A DNA stretch of 41,109 bases from a virus. The stretch lies in the IMG/VR virus record IMGVR_UViG_3300009488_000008, positions 1 through 41,109 of that record. The stretch is one strand, 5' to 3'. The notes beneath the pieces are model-generated. The model did not search any database, had not been told where the DNA came from, and was given only the letters and a program-made list of their open reading frames with translations. Made by a program: the position numbers and the translations under genes. Of the stretch, positions 12,914 through 22,131 are shown piece after piece (position 1 is the stretch's first letter; each line of letters begins with the position of its first letter).

Positions 12914-13498
12914 ATGAGAGTCAAAATATTTATTTTGGGATTATTCTTTTTAATTCTGATCGCCTGTGAGAAAGGCATCAAGAATCCTTACTCGCCGGAG
13001 CTACCTGTCGATCCTGTCTTTGTTGGAGTTAAGGAATTTACCTTCAGGGTCTCTGTGGACTTCGCGGACATTCCAATTACTCCTCCGAATCCAGACTATC
13101 CGTATTGGAAAGTAGACGTTAGGATTCACATGAATGACTGGCCTGAACCCTTCGGTGCTATTCTTATTGAAGGGATTGGTATAGAGGACAGGGAATGGTC
13201 GGCATCAAGATTCTGGCAGTTTGAGGAAAAGAAGAATCAGGAAATCGGCGCCACATATCATTCTTCCCCCACGGCGCACCCAGCGAATGTTCCTTTAGAG
13301 TGGCAGGAAAGTATACGATGGAGATTTCAGATTATGGACGTCAAACTTGACAACCCTCAATTCAAAATAAGGATTTTTGTGGGCGAGAACGAAACGGCTG
13401 ATACCGGTTGGTTTGACGGATGGAAGGCTTTTACGCCAGATACGGAAGGAAGCAAAATAAAAACCCTATTCACTTTTCGGATAGAGAGCAATTATTAA
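12914..13498 (+). CDS. Second predicted lipoprotein (moron-like), 194 aa
   Basis: Residues 1-18 are a lipoprotein signal peptide (MRVKIFILGLFFLILIAC) with lipobox LIAC, lipidated at Cys18, followed by a Pro-rich linker (NPYSPELPVDPVF) and a predicted beta-rich domain (VKEFTFRVSVDFADI onward). It sits beyond attP with its own promoter and converges on the end of the late operon, overlapping the opposing stop by a few bases. This arrangement fits a lysogenic-conversion gene. In the integrated prophage it would lie close to one end. No fold assigned; it is not obviously a paralogue of the first lipoprotein. Confidence 0.75.
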   Translation: MRVKIFILGLFFLILIACEKGIKNPYSPELPVDPVFVGVKEFTFRVSVDFADIPITPPNPDYPYWKVDVRIHMNDWPEPFGAILIEGIGIEDREWSASRFWQFEEKKNQEIGATYHSSPTAHPANVPLEWQESIRWRFQIMDVKLDNPQFKIRIFVGENETADTGWFDGWKAFTPDTEGSKIKTLFTFRIESNY

Positions 13499-13689
13499 CC
13501 CTGATTTTTCTTCTCAAAATACTCGGCCTTATCATTCAATTCCCATTGACCTAATTCGGCCTCAGGAACGCCAACCTCCAGGGCAATAGATGTTAAGGTG
13601 TCTTGGAGGTTTACTTGTGCCTGCTCAATATTTGCCCGCCTGATAAAAAGAAGCTCTCTCTGAGATTTCAGTAATTTTTTCCTTTTCAC
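13495..13689 (-). CDS. Hypothetical last gene of the late operon, 64 aa
   Basis: GTG start at 13689 with AGGGGTGAATT upstream, the SD lying in the end of the HNH gene. The product is helical (RELLFIRRANIEQAQVNLQD then SIALEVGVPEAELGQWEL) with no known domain. Its position after the fibre suggests tail-fibre accessory or an unrelated late gene. Confidence 0.5.
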   Translation of the reverse strand: MKRKKLLKSQRELLFIRRANIEQAQVNLQDTLTSIALEVGVPEAELGQWELNDKAEYFEKKNQG

Positions 13690-13692
13690 AAT

Positions 13693-14115
13693 TCACCCCT
13701 TATTATGAAAACTTATGTGTTCCCCTCTACATGAAAATAATTTAAGATTTTCTGCCCTGTCATCATTTTTTGTTTCATTTCTATGATGGACAATTTCTTC
13801 TGGTAATAAATATCGACCTAAAATTTGTTCCATAATCAAACGAGAACGCTTAACATACCCATTATTTATTGCATATGGATGATTAGGATTGTGAACATAA
13901 ATATATCCATGACCATCTTTTGTTTTGCCACCTTTCCATCTTGGATTATTTTTCCCCTTATTAATTCCTTTCATTGTCTCGCTTATTTTTGTTTTTATTT
14001 TCCTTGAACGATGCGTGCCAAACATATGATTTCTTTTACCCCTTTGATAACAATCCCTGCAATAATTGCCATTATTTGACCTCTTCTCTTTTCCACAATC
14101 AATACAAAGTCTCAT
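13693..14115 (-). CDS. HNH homing endonuclease, 140 aa
   Basis: The N terminus has a zinc knuckle pair (CIDC at 4-7, CRDC at 19-22), then NUMOD-like basic segments (KISETMKG, NNPRWKGG). The C-terminal HNH_3 core reads LPEEIVHHRNETKNDDRAEN then FSCRGEHISFHN. ATG 14115 overlaps the stop of the zinc-ribbon gene (ATGA). Strongly A+T-rich. It sits between tail fibre and the last late gene and is probably selfish DNA. Confidence 0.9.
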   Translation of the reverse strand: MRLCIDCGKEKRSNNGNYCRDCYQRGKRNHMFGTHRSRKIKTKISETMKGINKGKNNPRWKGGKTKDGHGYIYVHNPNHPYAINNGYVKRSRLIMEQILGRYLLPEEIVHHRNETKNDDRAENLKLFSCRGEHISFHNKG

Positions 14116-14249
14116 TTTTCTTCCTCTATTTTTCTTGGCCTATCGAAATAGGGAGACTTGCATTTTGGGCAAATTCGGATTTCTTTTTTGCGGGGATTCC
14201 ATTTGTGGCCACAACGTTTACATTCAAGAGTTCTTATTTTTACTTTCAT
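14112..14249 (-). CDS. Zinc-ribbon protein, 45 aa
   Basis: Two rubredoxin-like knuckles: CKRCGHKW (residues 10-17) and CPKCKSPY (residues 27-34), separated by a basic PRKKEIRI turn. I recognise this short ribbon (ECKRCGHKW ... CPKCKSPYFD) as a frequent phage and archaeal ORF, often next to HNH genes. Its stop overlaps the HNH start by four bases, so the pair may move together. Function unknown. Confidence 0.75.
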   Translation of the reverse strand: MKVKIRTLECKRCGHKWNPRKKEIRICPKCKSPYFDRPRKIEEEK

Positions 14250-14281
14250 GCTTATAAGTATAACCTAAAAAGAGAAAAATA

Positions 14282-15631
14282 TCAAGGATCTTGTGACTGC
14301 ATACTAAATGGGTTTTGTGTTGTTATGGTAATGGGTGTACTCAGGGTACATGCACCGAGCATGTTGATTGCCCTATCATACCGGAACCGCATGTATCTTA
14401 CTTCAACAGATTGATTGCCGGTCTGCTTAGCATAAATCTGGATGAGATCCTGTGAATCACACGCTCCGATACCCTCATTAAAAGCATGCCAAGTATCCGT
14501 GTCCCATTCGTGTTCAATTCCCGATATCGGCACACCATTCTTGTAAATCTTTACATAGGCGGGATATTCGGGATAGATGCCGACGCTTCTCATCTCGAAA
14601 TATAAGCTCATCGCTCCCGTCGGCTCTCCCATCTTGACCTCTTTGATTTTCGTGTAGGTGCTTGAACCGGTACTCTTTATGCTATCATTGCTATTTCTGA
14701 CGGCAGTGCTTACTTTCGAAAGAATTTTTATGACGATCGAAGTCGAATCGTAAAGCCTCAGCCATGCGCCGTCCCCGGCAACGCATTCAGCAGGATGGCC
14801 TGAGAGCTTCCTCATAAGCCCGTGCCTGCTCTCCGAGACATTCAGGTCGATATTATTCTCTGGCTCGGCCAGGTCGTCCAGCCTTATAAAATCGGCCCCA
14901 CCCGCTTGATGTCTTGTTTTATGGACGGGCAAATCCGCTGCCGCGATCGCCGCCCAGGACGGGTCGGTTCCGTTCGACCTGAGAAAAGTCCCTGATGCCC
15001 CCTTTGCCAGCCTCGCCCATTTCGGGGTAGCATTCCCGATCATGATATCCCCTCGGACTACGGAAGCGGGAAGGGAGTCTGGGTGGTCAGCAGATAGAAT
15101 ATTATGATTCCTGGTGTGGTGCTGATTCTCTGTCACATCGGTCAACGCACTATGGGGCTTTGTGGAGTGAGAGGCTAAAGTATGCGACTGTGCGTGGTGT
15201 TGGTCAGAGGTCACGCCTGTAAGTTCGGAATGAGCTTTTGAGCTATGAGAGGCTAATGAATGAGATTGCGGGTGATGCTGGTCTGCCGAGACTCCGCCTA
15301 AATCAGAGTGCTGTAATTCCGCCCAAATGAAAGAAGTCGCCCCAGATGCCCTGACCACATGGCCAATGGTAAGTCCTGATGCCGTATGCTTTGCACCGGC
15401 TAAAGCGTGAGCAGAGGGGGTGAATGTTGCGGGCTTATTGGTGATACGATCCCAGTGAACTTGTTTTTTTCCTGCGTCCTCACCCTCAAAGAAATTGTCC
15501 AGTTCAGTTTTAGAATAGCCATAAGAGCCTGATAGATTTTTAATCTTAGGCCAGAGTCCATGCACAGTTCGCCATTCAGATTGAACGTGCTGACGCCACT
15601 CTTTCCTGGTTATGTATGCTTTTTCGAGCAC
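14282..15631 (-). CDS. Tail fibre / receptor-binding protein with HxH repeats, 449 aa
   Basis: GTG at 15631 shares its G with the TAG of the tip protein. Residues 60-185 carry His-rich repeats (VSADQHHPQSHSLASHS, VTSDQHHAQSHTLASHS, VTENQHHTRNH), the HxH pattern that binds iron along trimeric phage fibres. Residues 185-270 (ARLAKGASGTFLRSNGTDPS) are a common fibre module. The C-terminal 180 residues (VVIKILSKV... onward) form a beta domain that probably contacts the receptor. It is the last structural gene, the usual place of a host-range protein. Confidence 0.85.
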   Translation of the reverse strand: MLEKAYITRKEWRQHVQSEWRTVHGLWPKIKNLSGSYGYSKTELDNFFEGEDAGKKQVHWDRITNKPATFTPSAHALAGAKHTASGLTIGHVVRASGATSFIWAELQHSDLGGVSADQHHPQSHSLASHSSKAHSELTGVTSDQHHAQSHTLASHSTKPHSALTDVTENQHHTRNHNILSADHPDSLPASVVRGDIMIGNATPKWARLAKGASGTFLRSNGTDPSWAAIAAADLPVHKTRHQAGGADFIRLDDLAEPENNIDLNVSESRHGLMRKLSGHPAECVAGDGAWLRLYDSTSIVIKILSKVSTAVRNSNDSIKSTGSSTYTKIKEVKMGEPTGAMSLYFEMRSVGIYPEYPAYVKIYKNGVPISGIEHEWDTDTWHAFNEGIGACDSQDLIQIYAKQTGNQSVEVRYMRFRYDRAINMLGACTLSTPITITTQNPFSMQSQDP

Positions 15632-18600
15632 TAAACTTTCTCCAATGTGACGCCTGTTTTCCCTGTCTGTGGATTTTTCTCGACTCTTAGAATCCTTAAA
15701 GAGAGCTCACTTGCTGTGCCACTTATGTCGTAAAATCTCGTTCTACTAAATGGAATTAACTCCCCAGGAAATTGGTCAAAGAGAATCATCGGAAGCTCAT
15801 CGGTAATATAAGTCTTATTCAAATAATCGCTGAGTATCTTAGTTGCTAAAGCCTGAGCGTTTGAAGGGTCTCTGAAATAGGTATAGATTGACAGCTCTTT
15901 CTCGACTCCGAACTTGCGTTTAATATCATTGTCAGTCGCTTCCTTGACTTGCCATTCCTGGCTCTGACAATTTTCTCCATAGAACACCCGCACTTTCCAG
16001 TAGAGCGAATCCCTGTCCTTATTGTGCCGATGCCCTTTACTCTGAAAGTTCCAGATATATTTTGCCTTCGATGGGACTGTCGTTTGTAGCGGTCTCAATC
16101 CGAGCCGTGCGTCCCCGTCCTGTAGGATAAAGGCTTCTGTCGTATGCTCTAAAGTCTTTAATATCTCATCGTAAGGGGTGTCCTTATAGAACAGAATTGA
16201 CAGGCTTTTCGTATTCGCATCTCTCGTCTCGTATATCCAATCGACATTTAATTTAGTCGTGTCGATATTTGCCTCATTATTCAATATGTGTTTGAATATC
16301 TCAGCCCCATTCTCGACCACTTCATCGGCTGTATTGACCATTCCCGTGAAGGACACAAGGACAATATCATCCTCTCCGACATCAACACTCGCATCGAAAA
16401 CAATAATGCTTCGTTGGAGATCGCAATAATAATCGGTGTCCTTTGTTTTCTCGACATCGTTCACCGTGACCTTGCCAACAGTTTTCGATCGCCCATCATG
16501 ATAGCTGAATTTTGCCGACTCGTTCGTTGTGGCATCGTAACCTTTAATCGGGACAGGGGCAACGTCCTCAACGTATCCGTACGCCTTCGGCTTCTCCCGC
16601 CCTTCAAAATCCTCTTCCATGTCTGGGTAGTCGGTTATCCAGTATTTATTAAGAATCAAATCTCGCTCAAGTTCCTTCCTGGCATCCCTTAATGAGAATG
16701 TAATCTTTCTGTCCTCGATACTCTTATCCGAGATATGGGCTGAGAACATCTTTTTAAAATCAGCGAGAGCCGAGAAACTATCCTTCCCGCAATAGAGCGT
16801 AAGCCTCGAGCCTATCCAGGTGAACTTCTCGAACCGCTTATCGAAATAATATTCCCCTTTGCTTAGAGCGTTTATAAGCGATATAGAGCCTGTGGATAGA
16901 CGGAAGCTACCCTCGAAGCACGACTTAATCTCCTGTGTCACCTGGGGGATGCTCTGCGCCGATAGCCAGGGAGGAAGCGTACAGAGGGTGTCTGCATAGG
17001 TAAAATTCCTATTCGAGATAAGATGGGTGAATCCGCCCTCCATGAAGAAGTTGTCTGGGTCTGTCCCATCACTCGAATGGACATAGAGCTTCTGATTTGC
17101 GCTATCCCAGTACCATGTTAAGGCGGTAGCTTCGACTTGAGCGATAGATGCCTTCTCGGTCAGGGCAATTCCATCCTCCCAGATATTATCAAATTCAAGC
17201 CCTCGCTCATCCTGAAGGATAGGGTATTCTGCAATAGAAACATCATCAAAATAGATTGAAGATGAGGCGGCTGTTCCTCTTCGGAAATGAAATCGATAAT
17301 CTGAATAATCTGGATGAGTAATAAATTCTAATTCATATTTCTTCCAGGTTGTTGAATTTGGTAAATCAATCTCATAATTATCTACATTCCAAGTCCCGTC
17401 TTCTTTTAAATAAACATTATAACCAGAGTCTCGAAAATTAACTCTTGCTGTTTTTCCTGCCACAGAATTTTTGTACCAAATGACTATTTTATTTTTTTTC
17501 CCTATCCCCAATGTTATGCTCTCATAAATATATATATCGCTGTTACTCGCATCTACGTCAAATCGACAAGAATAAGAATCGCCATGCACCTCTACCGATT
17601 CCCTGTTAACTGTAGATGAACCCGTTATCGTTTCCGTCCAATGCGTCAAATCCGTAGCACTTGCCCAAACCTCCATCCTGCCGTCATCGAGCTTTTCTTT
17701 CTGTAGTTCATAGGTATATGACTGACCCGTTACCAGCGTAAATCCCGACAAGTCCATCTTCAAATCAATCCCTGCGATATAGACAGGCTCGATATTCGGG
17801 TCACGCACAAAGACCTCGAATTCCGTCCTCTCGTATTGAGCGTCAGTCGTATCGTTCTCTGAAGCCGTGAAGGCGGAGTCGCCCACGCCGTTATAGCTAC
17901 AGACACGAATCCAGTATTGGTCATTAGAGTTAAGCCCCTTAAAGAAGTATTCCGTCACATCGCTGGCTACGATATGCTCGGTTTCCTCTCCGCCGAATAC
18001 GCCAGTATCCGATATCTGGACTTTATATCCAGCAACCGCAAAGCCCGCTGCAGGGGCAGTCCAAGAGAATCGCATCTCCTCATCCGTAACTTCCGAGATA
18101 GTCGCACCAGTCGGGACATTGGGAATATTATTTGCCGTGACCTGTGTCCCTGTCGTATAGCCTGAATAATTCGCAGGATCTTCTTTAGCTCTAACTTGAT
18201 ATGTATAATTATTGCCAGCAACGGCGGTTGTGTCCCTATAGTATTCCATATTGGCTGCGACATTTCCTATCTCACCGAAAGCCCCTGCTCCCAATTTCCG
18301 TTCAATGCGAAATGAATCTTCAGCAGAAGAGTTATCCTTAAAGATTATCTCAATGAAGTCGGAGAAAACGAGGGTCTCGATATCCGTTGGGGCTTGGAGT
18401 AGAGCATAGGTCGTCTCGCAGTCCTCGGTACAGAAGTCCGTTTCACCTGGTGGTTCATACCATCCACCCAATGCTTTATAGCAATAATTAGTGCTTGGGT
18501 CTAAGCCATTAAGCCCATAATATTCAAGGTGTCCAGCAATAACTTCTTTGAGCACATAGCCTGCGGATTCTCGATTTTCCCACACCTCGATGTACTGGTA

Positions 18601-18684
18601 CTCATCCCCATTGACCCAAGTAAGGTGTCCCGTGTAGGGGCTGTCAACGATAAAATCGATATTAGAGGGCGCAACGCCGGGCAT
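15631..18684 (-). CDS. Large tail tip / baseplate hub protein with FN3 and CBM-like domains, 1017 aa
   Basis: Residues 1-281 hold three fibronectin-III-like domains (for example NVPTGATISEVTDEEMRFSW). Residues about 340-490 form a jelly-roll like family 4/9 carbohydrate-binding modules (SYSCRFDVDASNSDIYIYES to SSIYFDDVSIAEYP). Residues 500-1017 form the hub-like part (KEYYFDK, DARKELERDLILNKYWI, LSLRILRVEKNPQTGKTGVT). The order tape measure, distal tail, this gene, fibre supports a siphovirus tip. The CBM-like stretch (about 17214-17660) is visibly A+T-rich, suggesting a recent domain gain. Start at ATG 18684, overlapping TAATG. Confidence 0.8.
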   Translation of the reverse strand: MPGVAPSNIDFIVDSPYTGHLTWVNGDEYQYIEVWENRESAGYVLKEVIAGHLEYYGLNGLDPSTNYCYKALGGWYEPPGETDFCTEDCETTYALLQAPTDIETLVFSDFIEIIFKDNSSAEDSFRIERKLGAGAFGEIGNVAANMEYYRDTTAVAGNNYTYQVRAKEDPANYSGYTTGTQVTANNIPNVPTGATISEVTDEEMRFSWTAPAAGFAVAGYKVQISDTGVFGGEETEHIVASDVTEYFFKGLNSNDQYWIRVCSYNGVGDSAFTASENDTTDAQYERTEFEVFVRDPNIEPVYIAGIDLKMDLSGFTLVTGQSYTYELQKEKLDDGRMEVWASATDLTHWTETITGSSTVNRESVEVHGDSYSCRFDVDASNSDIYIYESITLGIGKKNKIVIWYKNSVAGKTARVNFRDSGYNVYLKEDGTWNVDNYEIDLPNSTTWKKYELEFITHPDYSDYRFHFRRGTAASSSIYFDDVSIAEYPILQDERGLEFDNIWEDGIALTEKASIAQVEATALTWYWDSANQKLYVHSSDGTDPDNFFMEGGFTHLISNRNFTYADTLCTLPPWLSAQSIPQVTQEIKSCFEGSFRLSTGSISLINALSKGEYYFDKRFEKFTWIGSRLTLYCGKDSFSALADFKKMFSAHISDKSIEDRKITFSLRDARKELERDLILNKYWITDYPDMEEDFEGREKPKAYGYVEDVAPVPIKGYDATTNESAKFSYHDGRSKTVGKVTVNDVEKTKDTDYYCDLQRSIIVFDASVDVGEDDIVLVSFTGMVNTADEVVENGAEIFKHILNNEANIDTTKLNVDWIYETRDANTKSLSILFYKDTPYDEILKTLEHTTEAFILQDGDARLGLRPLQTTVPSKAKYIWNFQSKGHRHNKDRDSLYWKVRVFYGENCQSQEWQVKEATDNDIKRKFGVEKELSIYTYFRDPSNAQALATKILSDYLNKTYITDELPMILFDQFPGELIPFSRTRFYDISGTASELSLRILRVEKNPQTGKTGVTLEKV

Positions 18685-19439
18685 TATTTAACCTCAACGA
18701 GCGAGGCCCTCCAATTCCAATAGTCTTTGTGCTGATAGGGCCGGGAGGCGATGCTCGCGAACTTCATCCAATGACTATCGTCGTTGGGATTATCGGGATC
18801 AAAAACAACGACGAAGGCCCACATTTTTTTATGGTATTTAATGAAAGTATTTATCGCATCCTTCGACGTGGTGTTAAGTCCCTTGAACGGCAATATCCGC
18901 GTGTCCAGGATCTCCTTCTCCTGGCCAAAGAATATCCCGGCCTCTGAGTAATCTCCTTCCGAGAGATCGTCGTTCCCCTCCTCGTAGGGCTTTACGAACG
19001 ATCTGTTCGGCTCGAGTTGTTCGCCACAGATGACGGTCGCGAATTGAGGATAGTCCGTGAAGTCCGATCCCTTCTCCAGCCGCACCCGAACATATTGTTT
19101 GGCTGCCCAGGCGGTGAAGGATTTGAAAATATTCACAGCATTGTAAGTTAATGTTTCTGTCACCACTCCGGTGGTAAATGCCGAATTCGTGGCCCCCTGG
19201 AACTTGATTGTCACTCCGCTCAGCTCGAAATTATGAGCGAGGATCGCAACGAAATCTATCACCTGAGCCGTTATTAAATCATTCGGTACGAGACAGGGTT
19301 GCGTCTTGACCGCGGCTTTATAGAACATCGATTTCGTATCCGCCTGCGTATCCGTCGCCGGATGCTTCACGTCCTCGCTCGAGGGCGTCAGCATCGTTCC
19401 CGCGCGCCAGAGGCTTTTGATGAGTCGTATGTTTGACAT
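18684..19439 (-). CDS. Distal tail protein-like, 251 aa
   Basis: It lies between the tape measure and the tip protein, the place of Dit in siphoviruses. The protein is beta-rich (VDFVAILAHNFELSG.. type strands, FVVVFDPDNPNDDSHW, ASRPYQHKDYWNWRASLVEV). The YWNWRASLVEV ending is typical of small tail proteins that join tube and tip. Assignment is by position and general look. Confidence 0.6.
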   Translation of the reverse strand: MSNIRLIKSLWRAGTMLTPSSEDVKHPATDTQADTKSMFYKAAVKTQPCLVPNDLITAQVIDFVAILAHNFELSGVTIKFQGATNSAFTTGVVTETLTYNAVNIFKSFTAWAAKQYVRVRLEKGSDFTDYPQFATVICGEQLEPNRSFVKPYEEGNDDLSEGDYSEAGIFFGQEKEILDTRILPFKGLNTTSKDAINTFIKYHKKMWAFVVVFDPDNPNDDSHWMKFASIASRPYQHKDYWNWRASLVEVK

Positions 19440-21778
19440 TATTTAAACACCGTCACTGGAAGTTTTATATCCCCGGCCTCGCCGCCGAGGTTCACGTTCT
19501 TGACAATCTCCTCGTATCTGTCCCCCACTTGGATGGGGATAATTATTCTTATAGAAGCGATGGTCTCTCGGAGCGTTTCCCGGAACGTCTCCCGCAACAT
19601 CGGCTGTGGGGCAAGAAGTTCGCCCTTGTGGGCCTGTACAAGCATATCTCGAGGGAGGAGCGCCCCCTCAGCCGCAGACGGCACTGCTTGCTTTTTAATC
19701 CCCTTGACCTGTTTAAATCCGGCAGCAAGGGCCAGTGCAACAAAAGGAATCGCCCAAGGAAATCCCAACTCGGCAATGGTTTTTGATGCTCCCTGATATG
19801 TATTCCAAACTGCAGAGGCCAGGGCAAACTCTTTTCCTGCTCCACTCAGAGATGACAGTCCGATCCCGATCTTATCCATCGCACTCAGTTGGGTCTCTGC
19901 CATAGCCGTAGAGCCCGCCTCGAATGCACCTATCTGGTTGTTCAGCCAGTTGTTGGAAGCCGCCTCTGCGCCTTCCATCGACTTGTCCCACTCGTAGAGG
20001 AAGAAATCACCGAACCCGGAGACGCCCGTTTCGAAAGCCTCGCCGATATCCGTGAAATCGATATCGGGAAGAAGCTCGCTTACGTCGGGAATAATCTTCA
20101 GCGCCTCAGCCTCTTTTATTATAGCTGCCCGCTCCTCTCGCGCGGCTGCCTCGGCAAGGATCTCCTCCTTCAATGCTTTATAGAGGACGATTGCCTGCGC
20201 GTTCATGTAGTTCTCTGCCCTCTGTGCCTCGGCGGCGGCCAACGTTTTGTCGGTCGTTAACACCAGCGCATCGCGGTATTCCTGCAACCTCGTGATCGCT
20301 TCGTCTGTGGTCTTTGAGTCCTCCATAATCCAATGAACCTTCTCCCGCAACGCTGCCGCTTGCTGTCCTATGATGCCGACAAAACCCGAGAAGGGTTCTT
20401 TCATGCGCGCTAACTGCGCCTCGGTCTCTATTAGCTGATTTTGATGATCCGCCCATGCTTGCGTGACGTGTCCCAGCGTCGGGAGTTGTTTGTTTTTTAA
20501 ACTAAGAACCATCCCATCGAAGAGCATTTTCAGCATTCCCACGTTGACATTGGTACTTCTCACTGTTTGCGAGAATTTTTCTACGCCGGCTACTGTTGGG
20601 CCTCCAATTATTCCGCCCATCGTCTCGGACGTACCCATTAATCTCTTCACCTCTTTATCCAAATCCTCAGATGATTTTATCCCGGCCTTTACCGGATCGG
20701 CAAAGCCTGTGTAAAAAGATTCTTTGAATTTATCCATCGAGGTTTCGGCTACATCAATCCAGAAAGTTAGGGAATCCTTCTGCTTGTCGAAGGCCTCGGT
20801 GGTGAGGCCAGACACATCTTTTAGGAACTCAAGATCATCCGCAAAACCCTGGGCCGCCGATCCGCACAATGCCATTGCTCCAGATAACGCCCTCACGTCC
20901 GGGATGAAAAGCTTCATTAATTCGGCGTTCCCCGCGGTGCCTTTTTTGAGATCGGCCAGGAAAGCCCCGAGCCCTTTTGCTCTGAGCGCTTGGGCGGAGA
21001 ATTCGAAACCCAAATCCTTCGCCTGCTGCTTCAGCGCGGGGGTCGCCTTGAGCACGGCCATCAAGACCTGCCTCAAATACATCGTGGCCTTCGATGCCTG
21101 AATCCCCTGTCGCGTGAGCGTAGCCGTGGCGGCTCCGATCTCTCTGAACTCAATCCCCAGCATAGAGGCTGCCGGAACGACGGTTCCGATGGATTGTGCC
21201 AACTCCTCGTAGGTTAGCTTTCCTTTTTTAACGACCCCAAACATTAGGTTCGAGACATGGGAGGCCGCCTCCGCCTCTAATCCGTAGGCGTTGATCACCG
21301 TCGTAAGAGCATCGACGGCTGTCCTTGTGTCCGTAACCCCTGCCGTTGCCGAGCGCGCCGCTGTGGCAAGCAACTCAATGGCCTTTGCCGGCTCCACGGA
21401 GGCAGAGAGCACTTGGTACATTCCTTTTGCCAGGTCAGCCGTGTCGCCCAGAGTCGGCGAGAGATATCGAAGCTCTTGTCGCAGTTTGCCCGTCTCTTCT
21501 TTTGAGATGGTGAGCATTGTCGTGACGTTTGCCCACTCGCGCTCGAACTCCCTACCTACGTCGATAGTGTCCATAAACTGCTGCCGCATCACCCGAATGC
21601 CGGAAGAGACGACTTGCGTGACTCCGAGGCCCATGGCCGTTTGCTTCCAGAGGCCCTGGATGCGAGATGATGTCTTGGTTGCTGTTTTATTGAGCCTATC
21701 CAGATGATCGTCAAACTTCTTTATCGCAGCCGTACCTTTCTTGGAGTCAAATACGACGATAAACTTCACGTCACCCAT
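19439..21778 (-). CDS. Tail tape measure protein, 779 aa
   Basis: The N-terminal 330 residues match the conserved TMP core: EFEREWANVTTMLTISKEET, ADLAKGMYQVLSASVEPAKA, TTVINAYGLEAEAASHVSNL and FREIGAATATLTRQGIQASK. Long helices follow, with a hydrophobic stretch near residues 660-690 (WAIPFVALALAAGFKQVKGI). It sets tail length and is packed inside the tube; 779 residues suggest a tail of very roughly 100-120 nm by the usual 1.5 Angstrom per residue rule. ATG shares one base with the frameshift product's TAA. Confidence 0.92.
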   Translation of the reverse strand: MGDVKFIVVFDSKKGTAAIKKFDDHLDRLNKTATKTSSRIQGLWKQTAMGLGVTQVVSSGIRVMRQQFMDTIDVGREFEREWANVTTMLTISKEETGKLRQELRYLSPTLGDTADLAKGMYQVLSASVEPAKAIELLATAARSATAGVTDTRTAVDALTTVINAYGLEAEAASHVSNLMFGVVKKGKLTYEELAQSIGTVVPAASMLGIEFREIGAATATLTRQGIQASKATMYLRQVLMAVLKATPALKQQAKDLGFEFSAQALRAKGLGAFLADLKKGTAGNAELMKLFIPDVRALSGAMALCGSAAQGFADDLEFLKDVSGLTTEAFDKQKDSLTFWIDVAETSMDKFKESFYTGFADPVKAGIKSSEDLDKEVKRLMGTSETMGGIIGGPTVAGVEKFSQTVRSTNVNVGMLKMLFDGMVLSLKNKQLPTLGHVTQAWADHQNQLIETEAQLARMKEPFSGFVGIIGQQAAALREKVHWIMEDSKTTDEAITRLQEYRDALVLTTDKTLAAAEAQRAENYMNAQAIVLYKALKEEILAEAAAREERAAIIKEAEALKIIPDVSELLPDIDFTDIGEAFETGVSGFGDFFLYEWDKSMEGAEAASNNWLNNQIGAFEAGSTAMAETQLSAMDKIGIGLSSLSGAGKEFALASAVWNTYQGASKTIAELGFPWAIPFVALALAAGFKQVKGIKKQAVPSAAEGALLPRDMLVQAHKGELLAPQPMLRETFRETLRETIASIRIIIPIQVGDRYEEIVKNVNLGGEAGDIKLPVTVFK

Positions 21779-22131
21779 TATTTTTTCCTTTTCTTCTCTA
21801 TCTCTTTTTTCGCCTGCTCATTGGAGATGGCTCTGTTGTTTTGATGAATCATATTTAAAGCCGTCAAGAAAAGCCTCCTTTTGAATCCTTTGAGGCCAAG
21901 CTCTTTGACCGCATCGCCAACCACGCCGGCCTCGAGGGCGAAGATGTTGACGTTCTCGTTATACCAGCGCCAGCAAAAACGCTCGAACTCCGTGAGCTTG
22001 AGCCTATATTCATTGAGTCGGCATTCGTCGCAATCGCAATCTCCTTCATGCTCTCCTTCCTCGGGCAGTTTATCCTCCTCATCTTGAAGGCTTGCCCAGA
22101 CCTCTTGACGCCATCCGAGGAAGGCTGCTAA
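21778..22131 (-). CDS. Tail assembly chaperone T-part, made only by -1 frameshift
   Basis: This 117-codon frame has no start codon near its beginning. It begins inside the AAAAAAT slippery heptamer at the end of the chaperone G gene and reads LAAFLGWRQEVWASLQDEED onward, with CDCDEC, FERFCWRWYNENVN and KELGLKGFKRRLFLTALNM, ending TAA. The placement between G-part and tape measure is that of lambda gpT. Joined to the G-part it gives a fusion of about 234 residues. Confidence 0.85.
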   Translation of the reverse strand, partial: LAAFLGWRQEVWASLQDEEDKLPEEGEHEGDCDCDECRLNEYRLKLTEFERFCWRWYNENVNIFALEAGVVGDAVKELGLKGFKRRLFLTALNMIHQNNRAISNEQAKKEIEKKRKK

